Source: a bacterium (GTDB taxonomy: Bacteria; Planctomycetota; Planctomycetia; Kolteriales; Kolteriaceae). Taken from it: 59,373 bases of DNA. Where the stretch lies: the NCBI GenBank assembly GCA_019748235.1, contig JAIEPU010000122.1:1-59373 (forward strand). Direction: 5' to 3'. Position numbers and translations under genes: made by a program. This document shows, one piece after another, positions 34,794-42,954 of this stretch. The notes beneath the pieces were generated by a model. The model was not told the origin of the DNA and searched no databases. It saw nothing but the letters and a program-made list of their open reading frames with translations. Every line of letters starts with the position of its first letter. Positions within the stretch are counted from its first letter, which is position 1.

Positions 34794-36170
34794 TCAAGCG
34801 GAAGGCAATGCGTGATCGGCGGCCAATCGGGTGGGCGCGCGGGGGAGAATGATCTCTGCCGTCGTCCCCACTCCCGCCTCGGAATGGATCTCAAAAACAC
34901 CCCCCAACCGATCGATCACAGCTCGAGCAAGAAACAAACCGAGCCCTGTCCCTTCCCCAGGTTGCTTGGTGGTGAAGAAGGGTTCCCCCGCCCTTTTGAG
35001 AATTTCTTCAGGCATTCCAGGCCCGTTGTCACGGATCTCGATCCCGATGTTGGGACCAATCGTACATGTTTTGATTTGGATCTGTCCGTTTCGACCCGCC
35101 GCATCAATCGCGTTTTTCACGATCCCACGAAGTGCTTGACCGATCGCGACGCGGGGTAGATTCAACGACAAATTCGGCTCATTGCCGTGCGAAATGGAGA
35201 CGCGATCCGTGTGAGGAAGGCCGGCCAGCATTTCCTCGACGAGCCCCGCGACCGTCATTTCCGTCATTCCTTCGCCGACACTCTCTCCCGCTCGGCCTGC
35301 CATGCGATCGAGAATCGTTCGACATTGCGCGAGTTCTGTCCGAATAAGTCGAGCATCCTCAATGCAGTCGTTCGTCGCGCCAGACGACTCGAGGTGTCGC
35401 TCCAGTTCACGGGCGACAACGGCAATTGTGGATAGAGGAGTCGCAAGCTCGTGAGCCGCCCCCGCCGCCAGGGTGGCCAACGCATCAAGCTTTTCGTTCC
35501 GCTCTTCTCGAAGCCGCGCCGCTGCAAGTTCCGAATCCCGCTCGCGAAGCTCGCGCGTCAACCGAGCAATGAAGTAACTAATCGCGATGGTGGCCGCCGA
35601 AAATGCCACGATCTGCCCTTCATAGCGAACGCTCAACAATCCTGAAAAACTGGCGAATGTCTCCCGATCGTGAAGCACGTCCAGCGGGACATACCAAGTG
35701 TTGAGGAGGAAATAACAAAGAATCGCGAGTCCGCCGATGAACCAGATCCATTCCGACTGTACGACGACTGCCGCTAGAGCCAAGTTCACCAGGAAGAAGA
35801 CACTAAAGGGATTCTCAGCACCGCCGGTGAAATAGAGCAGCCCCCCCAAAAGCAAGACGTCGAACGTCATGATGGCATCGACGATCCAGTTGCCACGGAC
35901 TCCCCAAGCACTCCACTGCTCGGTTCGGCCCAGGATCAGATACCAAAGCCGGAGGAGGAGATTCGTGAGCGCCGTCAAACCAATAATCACGAAGAGCGGA
36001 ATGAGTGGCATCGAGACGTTTAAACCGAATGCCACGCTGAGCACCGTCACGAGTTGTCCCGCGACCGCCGCCCAACGGAGTTTGATGAACCAATTGACGT
36101 TGATCCGGAGCCGTTCGTCGGCCCGGAGAATGCTTTCCTTCGATTTGATCGTGCTCGCGTCGAGGCTCAT
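34794..36170 (-). CDS. regB: RegB/PrrB-type redox-sensing histidine kinase
   Basis: The 458-residue kinase has six N-terminal transmembrane helices (residues about 30-205). The H-box AAHELATPLSTIAVVAREL carries His240, and N/G boxes appear as KNAIDAAG and EIRDNGPGMPEE. Two RegB hallmarks are present: the quinone-binding-type heptapeptide GGAENPF at residues 116-122, and a Cys at 283 in ELAQCRTILDRM, the place of the redox-active cysteine of RegB. It should respond to respiratory redox state. The start ATG 36170 follows GAGG; a TTG five codons upstream is the alternative. It heads the regB-regA operon, 114 bases downstream of inositol oxygenase. Confidence 0.93.
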   Translation of the reverse strand: MSLDASTIKSKESILRADERLRINVNWFIKLRWAAVAGQLVTVLSVAFGLNVSMPLIPLFVIIGLTALTNLLLRLWYLILGRTEQWSAWGVRGNWIVDAIMTFDVLLLGGLLYFTGGAENPFSVFFLVNLALAAVVVQSEWIWFIGGLAILCYFLLNTWYVPLDVLHDRETFASFSGLLSVRYEGQIVAFSAATIAISYFIARLTRELRERDSELAAARLREERNEKLDALATLAAGAAHELATPLSTIAVVARELERHLESSGATNDCIEDARLIRTELAQCRTILDRMAGRAGESVGEGMTEMTVAGLVEEMLAGLPHTDRVSISHGNEPNLSLNLPRVAIGQALRGIVKNAIDAAGRNGQIQIKTCTIGPNIGIEIRDNGPGMPEEILKRAGEPFFTTKQPGEGTGLGLFLARAVIDRLGGVFEIHSEAGVGTTAEIILPRAPTRLAADHALPSA

Positions 36171-36284
36171 GTCACCTCGGATCAATGGAGAATGGATTGG
36201 GATTCGTTAGAAGTGCGGCAGAATCACTTCGAACACACCGAAGTGATTCACCACGCCTTTTCTAGTAATGCAAATGGCCCGAGA

Positions 36285-37172
36285 TCACCAATCGATCTTG
36301 GCGGGGAAGAACTCGCCGATCAGGTCTTCATAAAAGGGGCGGAGTTTGGTGATGTCAGGCCGCTCATGGCTCTTCGTGTAAAGGTCGTACTTGTTGAATG
36401 CCTTTACCCATTCAAACATCTCTCGATCATGATCCGTCATCAAGTACTGATACGCCCCTTCTCGATGAATCGGATAACAGGAGTGATAGCGGAGCATGTA
36501 GAGTGCCGGCTCAGGAAGATAATTCTTCGTCACGTGATAGAGATACTCGTCATGTCCCCATGACATCATCACATTGTCGAGCCCGCATCCTTCCTGATAA
36601 ATGCCGAGCTTCGTCGAATAACGTGAATCGTTCACGTCCGGGTTGGCTTGGAAGAATTCGGAGAAGACAATCGTCGGGGAATAAGCGCACCCGACCGGGA
36701 AAGTGTCTCCTACCACCGCCCATTGCGGCTCATCCCAAAGGCAAAGGATCTTCCCCAGATCGTGCATCAATCCCGCCAAGATGAACCATCGAGGATGACC
36801 ATCGCGCCTGATCGCTTCTGACGTTTGCAATAAATGTTCGATCTGCGGAAGATTCGTGTCCGGATCACTGTCATCGACCAGCGTATTCAGATATTCCATC
36901 GCCTCCCAAATACCCATTCGGCGATGATTGAGTCCGATGTACTCCTGCCGTTTTCGGCGGACGAAGTCAACGGTCTGTTGAGTGTGGTTAAGCCGATAGA
37001 ACTCTTTCACGGTGGGCCGAACTTCCGCCTTATAGTCGCGGAACTTGTCTTCGGTTTTCTCGGGGTCGATAGGATTGAACGGCACTCCCGGTTTCGGGTA
37101 CCTCTTTTTGAGATCGTCTTCCCATTCATCCAAATCGTCGAGCGGCCCGGCCGCCTTATTATTGTCGATCAT
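36285..37172 (-). CDS. myo-Inositol oxygenase
   Basis: MIOX cleaves myo-inositol with O2 at a diiron centre to give D-glucuronate. All six metal ligands known from mouse MIOX appear in order: His113 (EHLLQT), His137 and Asp138 (GLMHDLGK), His207 (SWGHDEY), His230 (RYHSCYP) and Asp263 (KYDLYTK). The substrate-binding DDSDPD block is at residues 100-105 and the catalytic Lys is Lys141. At 295 residues the length is normal for the family. Start ATG 37172 follows GGGGAGA; an upstream TTG adds six residues. MIOX is mainly eukaryotic; bacterial copies are scattered. The next genes on the strand are the RegB/RegA pair and a TIM-barrel isomerase. Confidence 0.96.
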   Translation of the reverse strand: MIDNNKAAGPLDDLDEWEDDLKKRYPKPGVPFNPIDPEKTEDKFRDYKAEVRPTVKEFYRLNHTQQTVDFVRRKRQEYIGLNHRRMGIWEAMEYLNTLVDDSDPDTNLPQIEHLLQTSEAIRRDGHPRWFILAGLMHDLGKILCLWDEPQWAVVGDTFPVGCAYSPTIVFSEFFQANPDVNDSRYSTKLGIYQEGCGLDNVMMSWGHDEYLYHVTKNYLPEPALYMLRYHSCYPIHREGAYQYLMTDHDREMFEWVKAFNKYDLYTKSHERPDITKLRPFYEDLIGEFFPAKIDW

Positions 37173-37580
37173 CGAATTCTCCCCCCGCAAGTTCGATCCG
37201 CTCCAAGATTCATCATGTCAGAACTACCCGGTCGCGTCGAGGTTTACGGCAGAGTACGCGACGATCCGTCCAATTTTCTTCCTATCTCATTTTTTAGCGA
37301 CACTTCTACCAATGTAACGGGTTAGAACCCCTGAGTTTGTGTCGAAATAGGGAAAGACCGCATGTCCCGAGCGATTCGTGCGGTAACTCCCCGAGGAATT
37401 GAGATTTAACGCAATAATTTGAACCGGCTGGGCGTCTTGCCTGGGAGAGACCTCGGCTTGTAGGAAACAACTTGAAATCCAGCACGCGTGGGTGGCCAGA
37501 TAGGGCGCTGGGGAGGGTTCTACCGGCCTCTCGCACGAGCTTGGGTTAGGGGTGCTCGTGACATTCCGACCGTCACGAGT
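37173..37580 (+). ncRNA. Putative structured RNA or leader ahead of an orphan terminator
   Basis: No protein gene lies on the plus strand between 37173 and 37841, yet a strong intrinsic terminator sits at 37592-37647. Upstream are several stems: ACCGCA/TGCGGT around 37350-37385, and a three-segment switch in which GCTCGTG (37554-37560) can pair either with CACGAGC (37534-37540) or, as CTCGTGAC (37555-37562), with GTCACGAG (37572-37579). I could not match it to RNase P, SRP, tmRNA or a known riboswitch. The 5' end is unknown. Confidence 0.45.
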
Positions 37581-37591
37581 GTCCCGCTTGA

Positions 37592-37647
37592 CCGGTCCGC
37601 TTCCACTTTCGTTCCGCGTGAACGGGGTGGAGCGGACCGGCTTTTTT
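37592..37647 (+). terminator. Strong intrinsic terminator upstream of the GT/kinase operon
   Basis: CCGGTCCGCT (37592-37601) pairs perfectly with AGCGGACCGG (37631-37640). CCAC/GTGG extends the stem after a one-base bulge, and CTTTTTTGTTT follows from 37641. It lies about 200 bases before the glycosyltransferase start and reads in the plus direction, so it ends a short transcript or attenuates the operon. Confidence 0.85.
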
Positions 37648-37841
37648 GTTTACCCACCTTCTCCGAATCACCCCACCCGAAAACGAAATCGCTTGCCGTG
37701 AATTTCGTTCCGTGTTACCAAGTCTTCGGAATTCGTCGTAAGCGCAAATGGGAAGAGAACAAACACCCATTTCCGACGACGCGGCTCACCCGAGCCACCT
37801 AGTGATTGTGTGATGCAAGGAAGCACCACCGAGGTTCATAC

Positions 37842-38840
37842 ATGGAAGTGGTTGCCCTGGTACCGGGAAGAGATCACGCTTCGACCCGATACAGGATCAT
37901 TCAATTCGCCGAGCAGCTCTCGCGCGTCGGTCTCCATCTCACGATTGAGCCGGTCGCTCGCGATGCCGCCCGTCGGTTCAAGCAACTTTCCCGCCCTCGG
38001 TACGATCAGGTCGTCATCCTGCAACGAAAGCTCCTCCCGATCTGGCAAGTCCTGCTTCTCAGGCAATCGACGCGAACTCTCGTCTACGACTTTGACGACG
38101 CGGTCTTTTACCGTGATTCGTTCCACTCCAGCGGCCCGTACAGCTTGACTCGCACACTCCGATTCCGCGCGGCCATCGCTGCAGCGGATCTAGTCATCGC
38201 AGGCAACAAATACCTTGCCGATTATGCTTCCGAAAGAGTCGGTTCAAAGAAGGTTGAAATCATTCCCACCTGCGTAGACTCCAGCCGATATCAATTGGCC
38301 GAACATGTCGATAAACGGCCCACTCGGCTGGTCTGGATCGGGTCATCGAGCACCTTGAAATCGCTCGAAGGGGCAAGGCCTCTACTAGAGGGGATCGGTC
38401 AATCGATCCCACACACAAAACTCCGTGTCATCTGCGATCGCTTCCCGCAATTTCGTCACATGGAAGTCGAGGCGGCCGCCTGGTCCTCCTTCCGCGAGTC
38501 AACCGATTTGCGCGAATCGGACATTGGAATCAGTTGGCTCTCCGATGATCCGTGGAGCCGGGGAAAGTGTGGACTCAAAGTGCTGCAATACATGGCGGCC
38601 GGACTTCCCGTTGTGGCGAGTCCGGTGGGCGTTCACCGTGAAATCATCGGCGATGAGCATGGCTTCCTTCCTCAAACCTTCAAAGGGTGGATCGAAACCA
38701 TGGCCCGGCTCGTCAAGGATGCATCACTTCGGGAACAGTTGGGACGAGCGGGTCGCGAGCGCATCGAAAGGCTCTTTGCCCCAGGACGCTGGGGACAAGT
38801 GCTCGCCGAGCGATTGCAAGATGCGGCAGTTAGGGCATGA
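37842..38840 (+). CDS. GT4-like glycosyltransferase
   Basis: The 332-residue protein has a GT-B fold: LVWIGSSSTLKSLEGARPLL is the start of the nucleotide-sugar domain, and SDIGISWLSDDPWSRGKCGLKVLQYMAAGLPVVA contains the Lys/Glu-type donor-binding loop where Lys-Leu-Gln replaces the usual K-x-x-E. It should add a sugar to an envelope lipid or polysaccharide at the inner membrane. ATG 37842 follows GAGG by seven bases; twelve codons upstream are open. Its TGA overlaps the ATG of the twin-kinase gene (38837-38840), a coupled two-gene operon. Confidence 0.9.
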   Translation: MEVVALVPGRDHASTRYRIIQFAEQLSRVGLHLTIEPVARDAARRFKQLSRPRYDQVVILQRKLLPIWQVLLLRQSTRTLVYDFDDAVFYRDSFHSSGPYSLTRTLRFRAAIAAADLVIAGNKYLADYASERVGSKKVEIIPTCVDSSRYQLAEHVDKRPTRLVWIGSSSTLKSLEGARPLLEGIGQSIPHTKLRVICDRFPQFRHMEVEAAAWSSFRESTDLRESDIGISWLSDDPWSRGKCGLKVLQYMAAGLPVVASPVGVHREIIGDEHGFLPQTFKGWIETMARLVKDASLREQLGRAGRERIERLFAPGRWGQVLAERLQDAAVRA

Positions 38841-40546
38841 CCTCGGCCAATCGGACAACTTACGACGTCTTTCAACTCGACGAAACGGTTTGGAACGTTG
38901 CCAGCGATGTTCGGGAAGCGTTCTTCACTCGTGACGGATTCTGCTTTCGCTCTTGGATCGAGCAAGGAGCGGCAAAGCTCGTTAAGAGCGGATCAGGACG
39001 CTCGATTTACTACGTCCAAATCCCTGGTTTACACCTCTACGTCAAGCACTTCGAGATCACACCGGGCACGGCGAATCTCTATCGAGCATTAAGACAGGGG
39101 CGGGCGGAAAAAGAGTATGAAGTCGCTCGCCTTCTCTGGCAGAGCGGTGTTCCGACGATCAGACCACTCGCTCTCGGTGAACGTCGAAGAAACGGCTTAC
39201 TTGAAGAAGCATTCTTAATCACCGAAGCAATCCCAAACGGCATGACGCTCTTCGAATTGATCGAGGATCATGTCCGGACCGGTGCGATGGAAATCGCGCA
39301 TTCACACCGCAGACAAATCATCCAGGAAGTGGCCCGACTGACGGCGGCGCTTCACCGGGCAGGGCTGGAACATCGAGATTTGCACGAGCGCAATCTTATT
39401 TACCAAAAGCTGGAAGACGATCGATTCCGCCTCTATCTTGTCGATCTCCACGAACTCGAAAAGCATCGCCATCTTGAGTGGTCATCGACCGTCAATGAGC
39501 TGGCACGCCTCGGCCGCTACTTCTCGATCAGGACCGAGCGTACCGACCGGCTACGGTTCTTTCGGCACTATGCTCATCTGCGCCAACTTGACGGCCGATT
39601 GTTCAAAAGCTTCGCCCGCGAAGTCGAATATGAAACGATTGAATCGCGAGCAGACTTTTGGCGGCGTCGCGATGTCCGCGCCACGAATCGCATGTCCGGT
39701 ACAAAGTCGATTCTTGTTCCAGGTGGAAAGGCTTGGGCGCAAGAGGATTTGCCCCATTCGTTCTTTCAACGGTTTGCGTCAGATCCGGAGAAGTTCCTGG
39801 CCACATCGATCCGCCATTGGTGGAAGCGAGGCAAAGGGACGAATGTCGGCGCGATTCAGCTCGATGAGCTCGATCCCGATCGAACGCAAGTAGTGAAGAA
39901 ATACATTCATCCCCCCGTTCGCGAGTTGTTCGCCTCATGGGGAAGGGACAATGCGGCGACGCGTGCCTGGAAAAATGGACTCGCTCTCCGATTGCGTGAA
40001 TTGCCGACCCCTCGTCCTTTGATGCTCGTTCACCGATACAAAGGAATGTTACTCGAGTCTTCGTATTTACTCACCGAGCGAGTCGACTCTTCCTTGACGA
40101 TTGCGGAGTATCTTTCAGACGAAATCGCGCCTCTGCCCGAAAATGAGAGACGCCGCGTCCTCAGAGGATGCATCATTCGAGCAGCAAGCTTACTTCGCCG
40201 AATGCATGACCGCCGCGTGACGCATCATGATCTGAAGGCGACTAACATCCTAGCGACCAAGACAAGCGATCTCGCTCATCCAGATCTTTGGCTGATTGAT
40301 CTGGATGGCGTTCAAACGTGGCAGCGAATTCCAGATGCCGACTTGCTACAGAACATCGCGAGGTTCGCCGTCAGCTTCATGGACAATCGGCATCTTTCCC
40401 GCTCTGATCGCTTGCGATTTGTGAAGCGATACCTCGGCGCGGGGAGCCAAAACAAGAAGACTTGGAAAGCTCTTTGGCGTGCGATCGACCGATGGGCTAC
40501 TGAGAAGATTCAGCGAAATCGTCGTCGTGGCCGTGCGGTGGGCTGA
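38837..40546 (+). CDS. Tandem LPS-type (Kdo/WaaP/InaA-like) kinase with two kinase domains
   Basis: This 569-residue protein contains two protein-kinase-like domains. Domain 1 (about 45-275) has LYVKHFEI as the lysine strand, the catalytic loop H179-RDLHERNL and LVDLHELE in place of DFG. Domain 2 (about 310-545) has TQVVKKYIHPP, the loop H464-DLKATNIL and LIDLDGVQ. Both resemble enzymes that phosphorylate heptose or Kdo of lipopolysaccharide core (WaaP/KdkA, InaA). Both catalytic Asp and metal-binding Asn are present, so both may be active. The coupling to a glycosyltransferase supports a role in envelope glycolipid modification. The fusion of two such kinases is uncommon. Exact substrates are unknown. 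Confidence 0.88.
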   Translation: MTSANRTTYDVFQLDETVWNVASDVREAFFTRDGFCFRSWIEQGAAKLVKSGSGRSIYYVQIPGLHLYVKHFEITPGTANLYRALRQGRAEKEYEVARLLWQSGVPTIRPLALGERRRNGLLEEAFLITEAIPNGMTLFELIEDHVRTGAMEIAHSHRRQIIQEVARLTAALHRAGLEHRDLHERNLIYQKLEDDRFRLYLVDLHELEKHRHLEWSSTVNELARLGRYFSIRTERTDRLRFFRHYAHLRQLDGRLFKSFAREVEYETIESRADFWRRRDVRATNRMSGTKSILVPGGKAWAQEDLPHSFFQRFASDPEKFLATSIRHWWKRGKGTNVGAIQLDELDPDRTQVVKKYIHPPVRELFASWGRDNAATRAWKNGLALRLRELPTPRPLMLVHRYKGMLLESSYLLTERVDSSLTIAEYLSDEIAPLPENERRRVLRGCIIRAASLLRRMHDRRVTHHDLKATNILATKTSDLAHPDLWLIDLDGVQTWQRIPDADLLQNIARFAVSFMDNRHLSRSDRLRFVKRYLGAGSQNKKTWKALWRAIDRWATEKIQRNRRRGRAVG

Positions 40547-40594
40547 ACGTCAGCCACTTTCCACGCATAGCGTCTCCATGGCGGCCGAAATCAG

Positions 40595-42061
40595 TTATTG
40601 CTCACTGACATTTTGATGTAACGTTTGATTCACGTCCTCAAAACTCGGCACGAGATTCATGGGAGGGGTCGCGGCGTCAAAGGGGTTTCCCTCTCGGGTC
40701 CCCTGTTGCAATCCGTTCAACTGAATGCTTTGCTTGACGCGGGGCTTGCCGCGAACCATTTCGACGAGCCGAGTCGCCGTAGCGCGAAATGGCCCCTGCT
40801 TTTTGGTATCCGTCTGCGGTCTTCCCTCATTCATCGGTGCGGACATTTCATCTGCCGACATCTTTTCCGCCGGCATCGGTTCATCAGGAATGATTCGCGG
40901 AGGAGGCGAATCGTGCGGGATGCCGGGCATACTCTCTCCCGGTGCATCATCGGCATAGACCGGACCAGTTCGCATTTGATGAATCTCATCGCCTGGTGCC
41001 ATCGTCGGGCGCATGGGGCGACCCGTTTTCCGCACATAATACTTGGAGCTATCAGGTCGAAGGCTTCCGAATCCGCCGCCTCGCTCTTGTTGCGATGCCT
41101 CTTCGGGGCCCTCCATCGCCGATGGATCCAGTTCGACTTCATTCGTTGACCAACGCTTGGTCACTTCCATGACCCACTCTTGTAGAGCCACATAGGTTGG
41201 ATCCTGCACCCCACCGAGCGGGGGAAGAGTCGATGCACCGTGACGCTCGAGTGCCTTGTAGAGAATCGGGCTGCGCAATGGATCGTGATAGTCGATCGCA
41301 TCGAGCATTGATGTTAGATTGCGCGATGTCAGCCGGATGTCATTGGGAGCGCCGTCCGTACGTCGATAAAGACGGAACGGCCCTTCATGGCGAATGCCTC
41401 CGTGGCACGCGGCATTTCCACAACTGCTCGACAGGAGCGGTTCCAAATCCTTGTATCGAGTGAAGAGTTCCTGACCGTAAGCCGCCTTGAACTTCTTGAC
41501 GACACGGCTCGGGTCCGGATCACGCGGCCGGCGAGCGACCGAGGCATCCGTCGCTGCCGCCCGAGGCTCTCTCTCCGGTGGATGGAGTTTCGTGTCGCAC
41601 ATCTTCAGGACACGTTTCGCTCCCTCATTCTCCGGATCGATTTTCAACACGAGCAAAGCTTCGGCATGAGCATATTCGACCAAACCTTGATTGAAGCACC
41701 ACTGCGCGAGATCGGCTCGCATGTGCGCATCGTGAAGGGGAATTCGTTCCGCGCGATACCGATAGACGGATTCGAGTGAATCACCCACATAGCGCACTTT
41801 GCTCTTTGGCAGCCCCATACGAGCCCCGGATCGCTCGATGCGAAACTGATCGGAAAGTTCTTCTACCTTTTGCGCCGCCACGATGGTGTTGTTGTCGAGA
41901 AGAAGATATCGCTCGCCGAAGACTTCTTTCTCGGGGGTTGCCTTTTGGTTGACTTGCTGTCCTACCAATTCCGTGGCGGGCCCGGCCGATCCGGTCGGCA
42001 GCCGATCGATGGGATCAGCACTCGCGACGGCCAGCGTCAGTGCGCAATAAATTCCCAACAT
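40595..42061 (-). CDS. Exported protein with a C-x4-C-H motif (planctomycete cytochrome-like)
   Basis: The 488-residue protein begins with a short signal peptide (MLGIYCALTLAVASA). A beta-rich N-terminal part and a TPR-like helix pair (LAQWCFNQGLVEYAHAEALLVL) precede SSSCGNAACHGG, where C214-x4-C219-H220 could bind haem covalently in an atypical way. The block around it, with PFRLYR and DPLRSPILYKAL, resembles planctomycete cytochrome domains of the PSCyt type. The last 170 residues are Pro/Met/Ser-rich and low complexity. ATG 42061 follows GGGAG. It converges on the twin-kinase gene. The function is unknown; a haem site is an inference. Confidence 0.72.
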   Translation of the reverse strand: MLGIYCALTLAVASADPIDRLPTGSAGPATELVGQQVNQKATPEKEVFGERYLLLDNNTIVAAQKVEELSDQFRIERSGARMGLPKSKVRYVGDSLESVYRYRAERIPLHDAHMRADLAQWCFNQGLVEYAHAEALLVLKIDPENEGAKRVLKMCDTKLHPPEREPRAAATDASVARRPRDPDPSRVVKKFKAAYGQELFTRYKDLEPLLSSSCGNAACHGGIRHEGPFRLYRRTDGAPNDIRLTSRNLTSMLDAIDYHDPLRSPILYKALERHGASTLPPLGGVQDPTYVALQEWVMEVTKRWSTNEVELDPSAMEGPEEASQQERGGGFGSLRPDSSKYYVRKTGRPMRPTMAPGDEIHQMRTGPVYADDAPGESMPGIPHDSPPPRIIPDEPMPAEKMSADEMSAPMNEGRPQTDTKKQGPFRATATRLVEMVRGKPRVKQSIQLNGLQQGTREGNPFDAATPPMNLVPSFEDVNQTLHQNVSEQ

Positions 42062-42337
42062 GGTCCACGGCTCCCTTCAACTCTCGAAATCGTTAACGAG
42101 ACCGCATAGGTCCATCCCTCCTTCCCATCAAGACCAATCCGTCATCGATGGGACAAACGCTTAAGAGACACAACCTATTTACGATCAAATACTTACGACC
42201 GACCTCCCAGTTCGATCATTTGAAGAATCCGGGCATTTCGAGAGAGTTTCTCTCGTTCGGATCGACTTCTAGTCCAACAAATTGTGCTACGTTTGACAAA
42301 GGAGGGGGGAGGCATTTAGACCATCGAGATATCAGCC

Positions 42338-42688
42338 ATGTCCACGGACTTAATTCAAGAGACAGCCCCTCTGACGATCGCTGCCGCTGTCGACCATATG
42401 TTGGATACATTGCCGACGGCCGGCCATGAGCTTCGAGAGGAAAATCGACACCCGTTTCCTCGAACAATTCAAGTCACCAAAGACAACAAGACAGATCTCT
42501 GTGCGGGAAAAGATATCTCCCGCGGTGGAATCGGCTTCTTGCACATCAAACCACTCTATGGAGTGATCATCGTCAGCATGACGACACCGGTCGGCGATCA
42601 TTTCCGTTTCCTTGCCGAAGTCGTTCGTGCCAGGCAAGTCGGCCGCTTTTACGAAGTTGGCGCCAAGTTCATCGAGCGAATCGTCTAA
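42338..42688 (+). CDS. PilZ-domain protein
   Basis: The 116-residue protein has the two parts of a c-di-GMP-binding PilZ motif: an Arg-rich start (LREENRHPFPRTIQV, for RxxxR) and DISRGGIGFLHIKP (for D/NxSxxG). The beta-barrel ends with RFYEVGAKFIE. It probably responds to cyclic di-GMP, though the first RxxxR spacing is not canonical. It stands alone; the upstream 276 bases are shared with the divergent exported cytochrome-like gene, and TTGACA at 42294-42299 could be a -35 element. Confidence 0.85.
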   Translation: MSTDLIQETAPLTIAAAVDHMLDTLPTAGHELREENRHPFPRTIQVTKDNKTDLCAGKDISRGGIGFLHIKPLYGVIIVSMTTPVGDHFRFLAEVVRARQVGRFYEVGAKFIERIV

Positions 42689-42759
42689 GTTCGACACCTG
42701 TTCTTCCAGTCACGACAGAAATTGCCGTTCCGCTGGGACGCATCATTCAAGAAAAAGAG

Positions 42760-42793
42760 AAAGGGCGGATGCCCGAAAGCATCCACCCTTTAC
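42760..42793. terminator. Bidirectional terminator between the PilZ gene and nrdJ
   Basis: AAAGGG-c-GGATGC pairs with GCATCC-a-CCCTTT (one C/A mismatch) around CCGAAA. A/T runs flank both sides, so it can end the plus-strand PilZ transcript and possibly the minus-strand nrdJ transcript, whose stop codon is about 160 bases away. Confidence 0.75.
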
Positions 42794-42954
42794 GGTCCCA
42801 TCCTGAGACCCCGGTCCGTTCCCTGCCTCACGCGTCCCTTCGCACTAGCAGGTACTTCCGTTTATAACGGCCGGATCTCGATCCATGATGAGTCGTGAGA
42901 GATGGAGAAGGCCGCATCTCTCGACGCGGCATCCTCGCCTATCTGCTGACTGTT

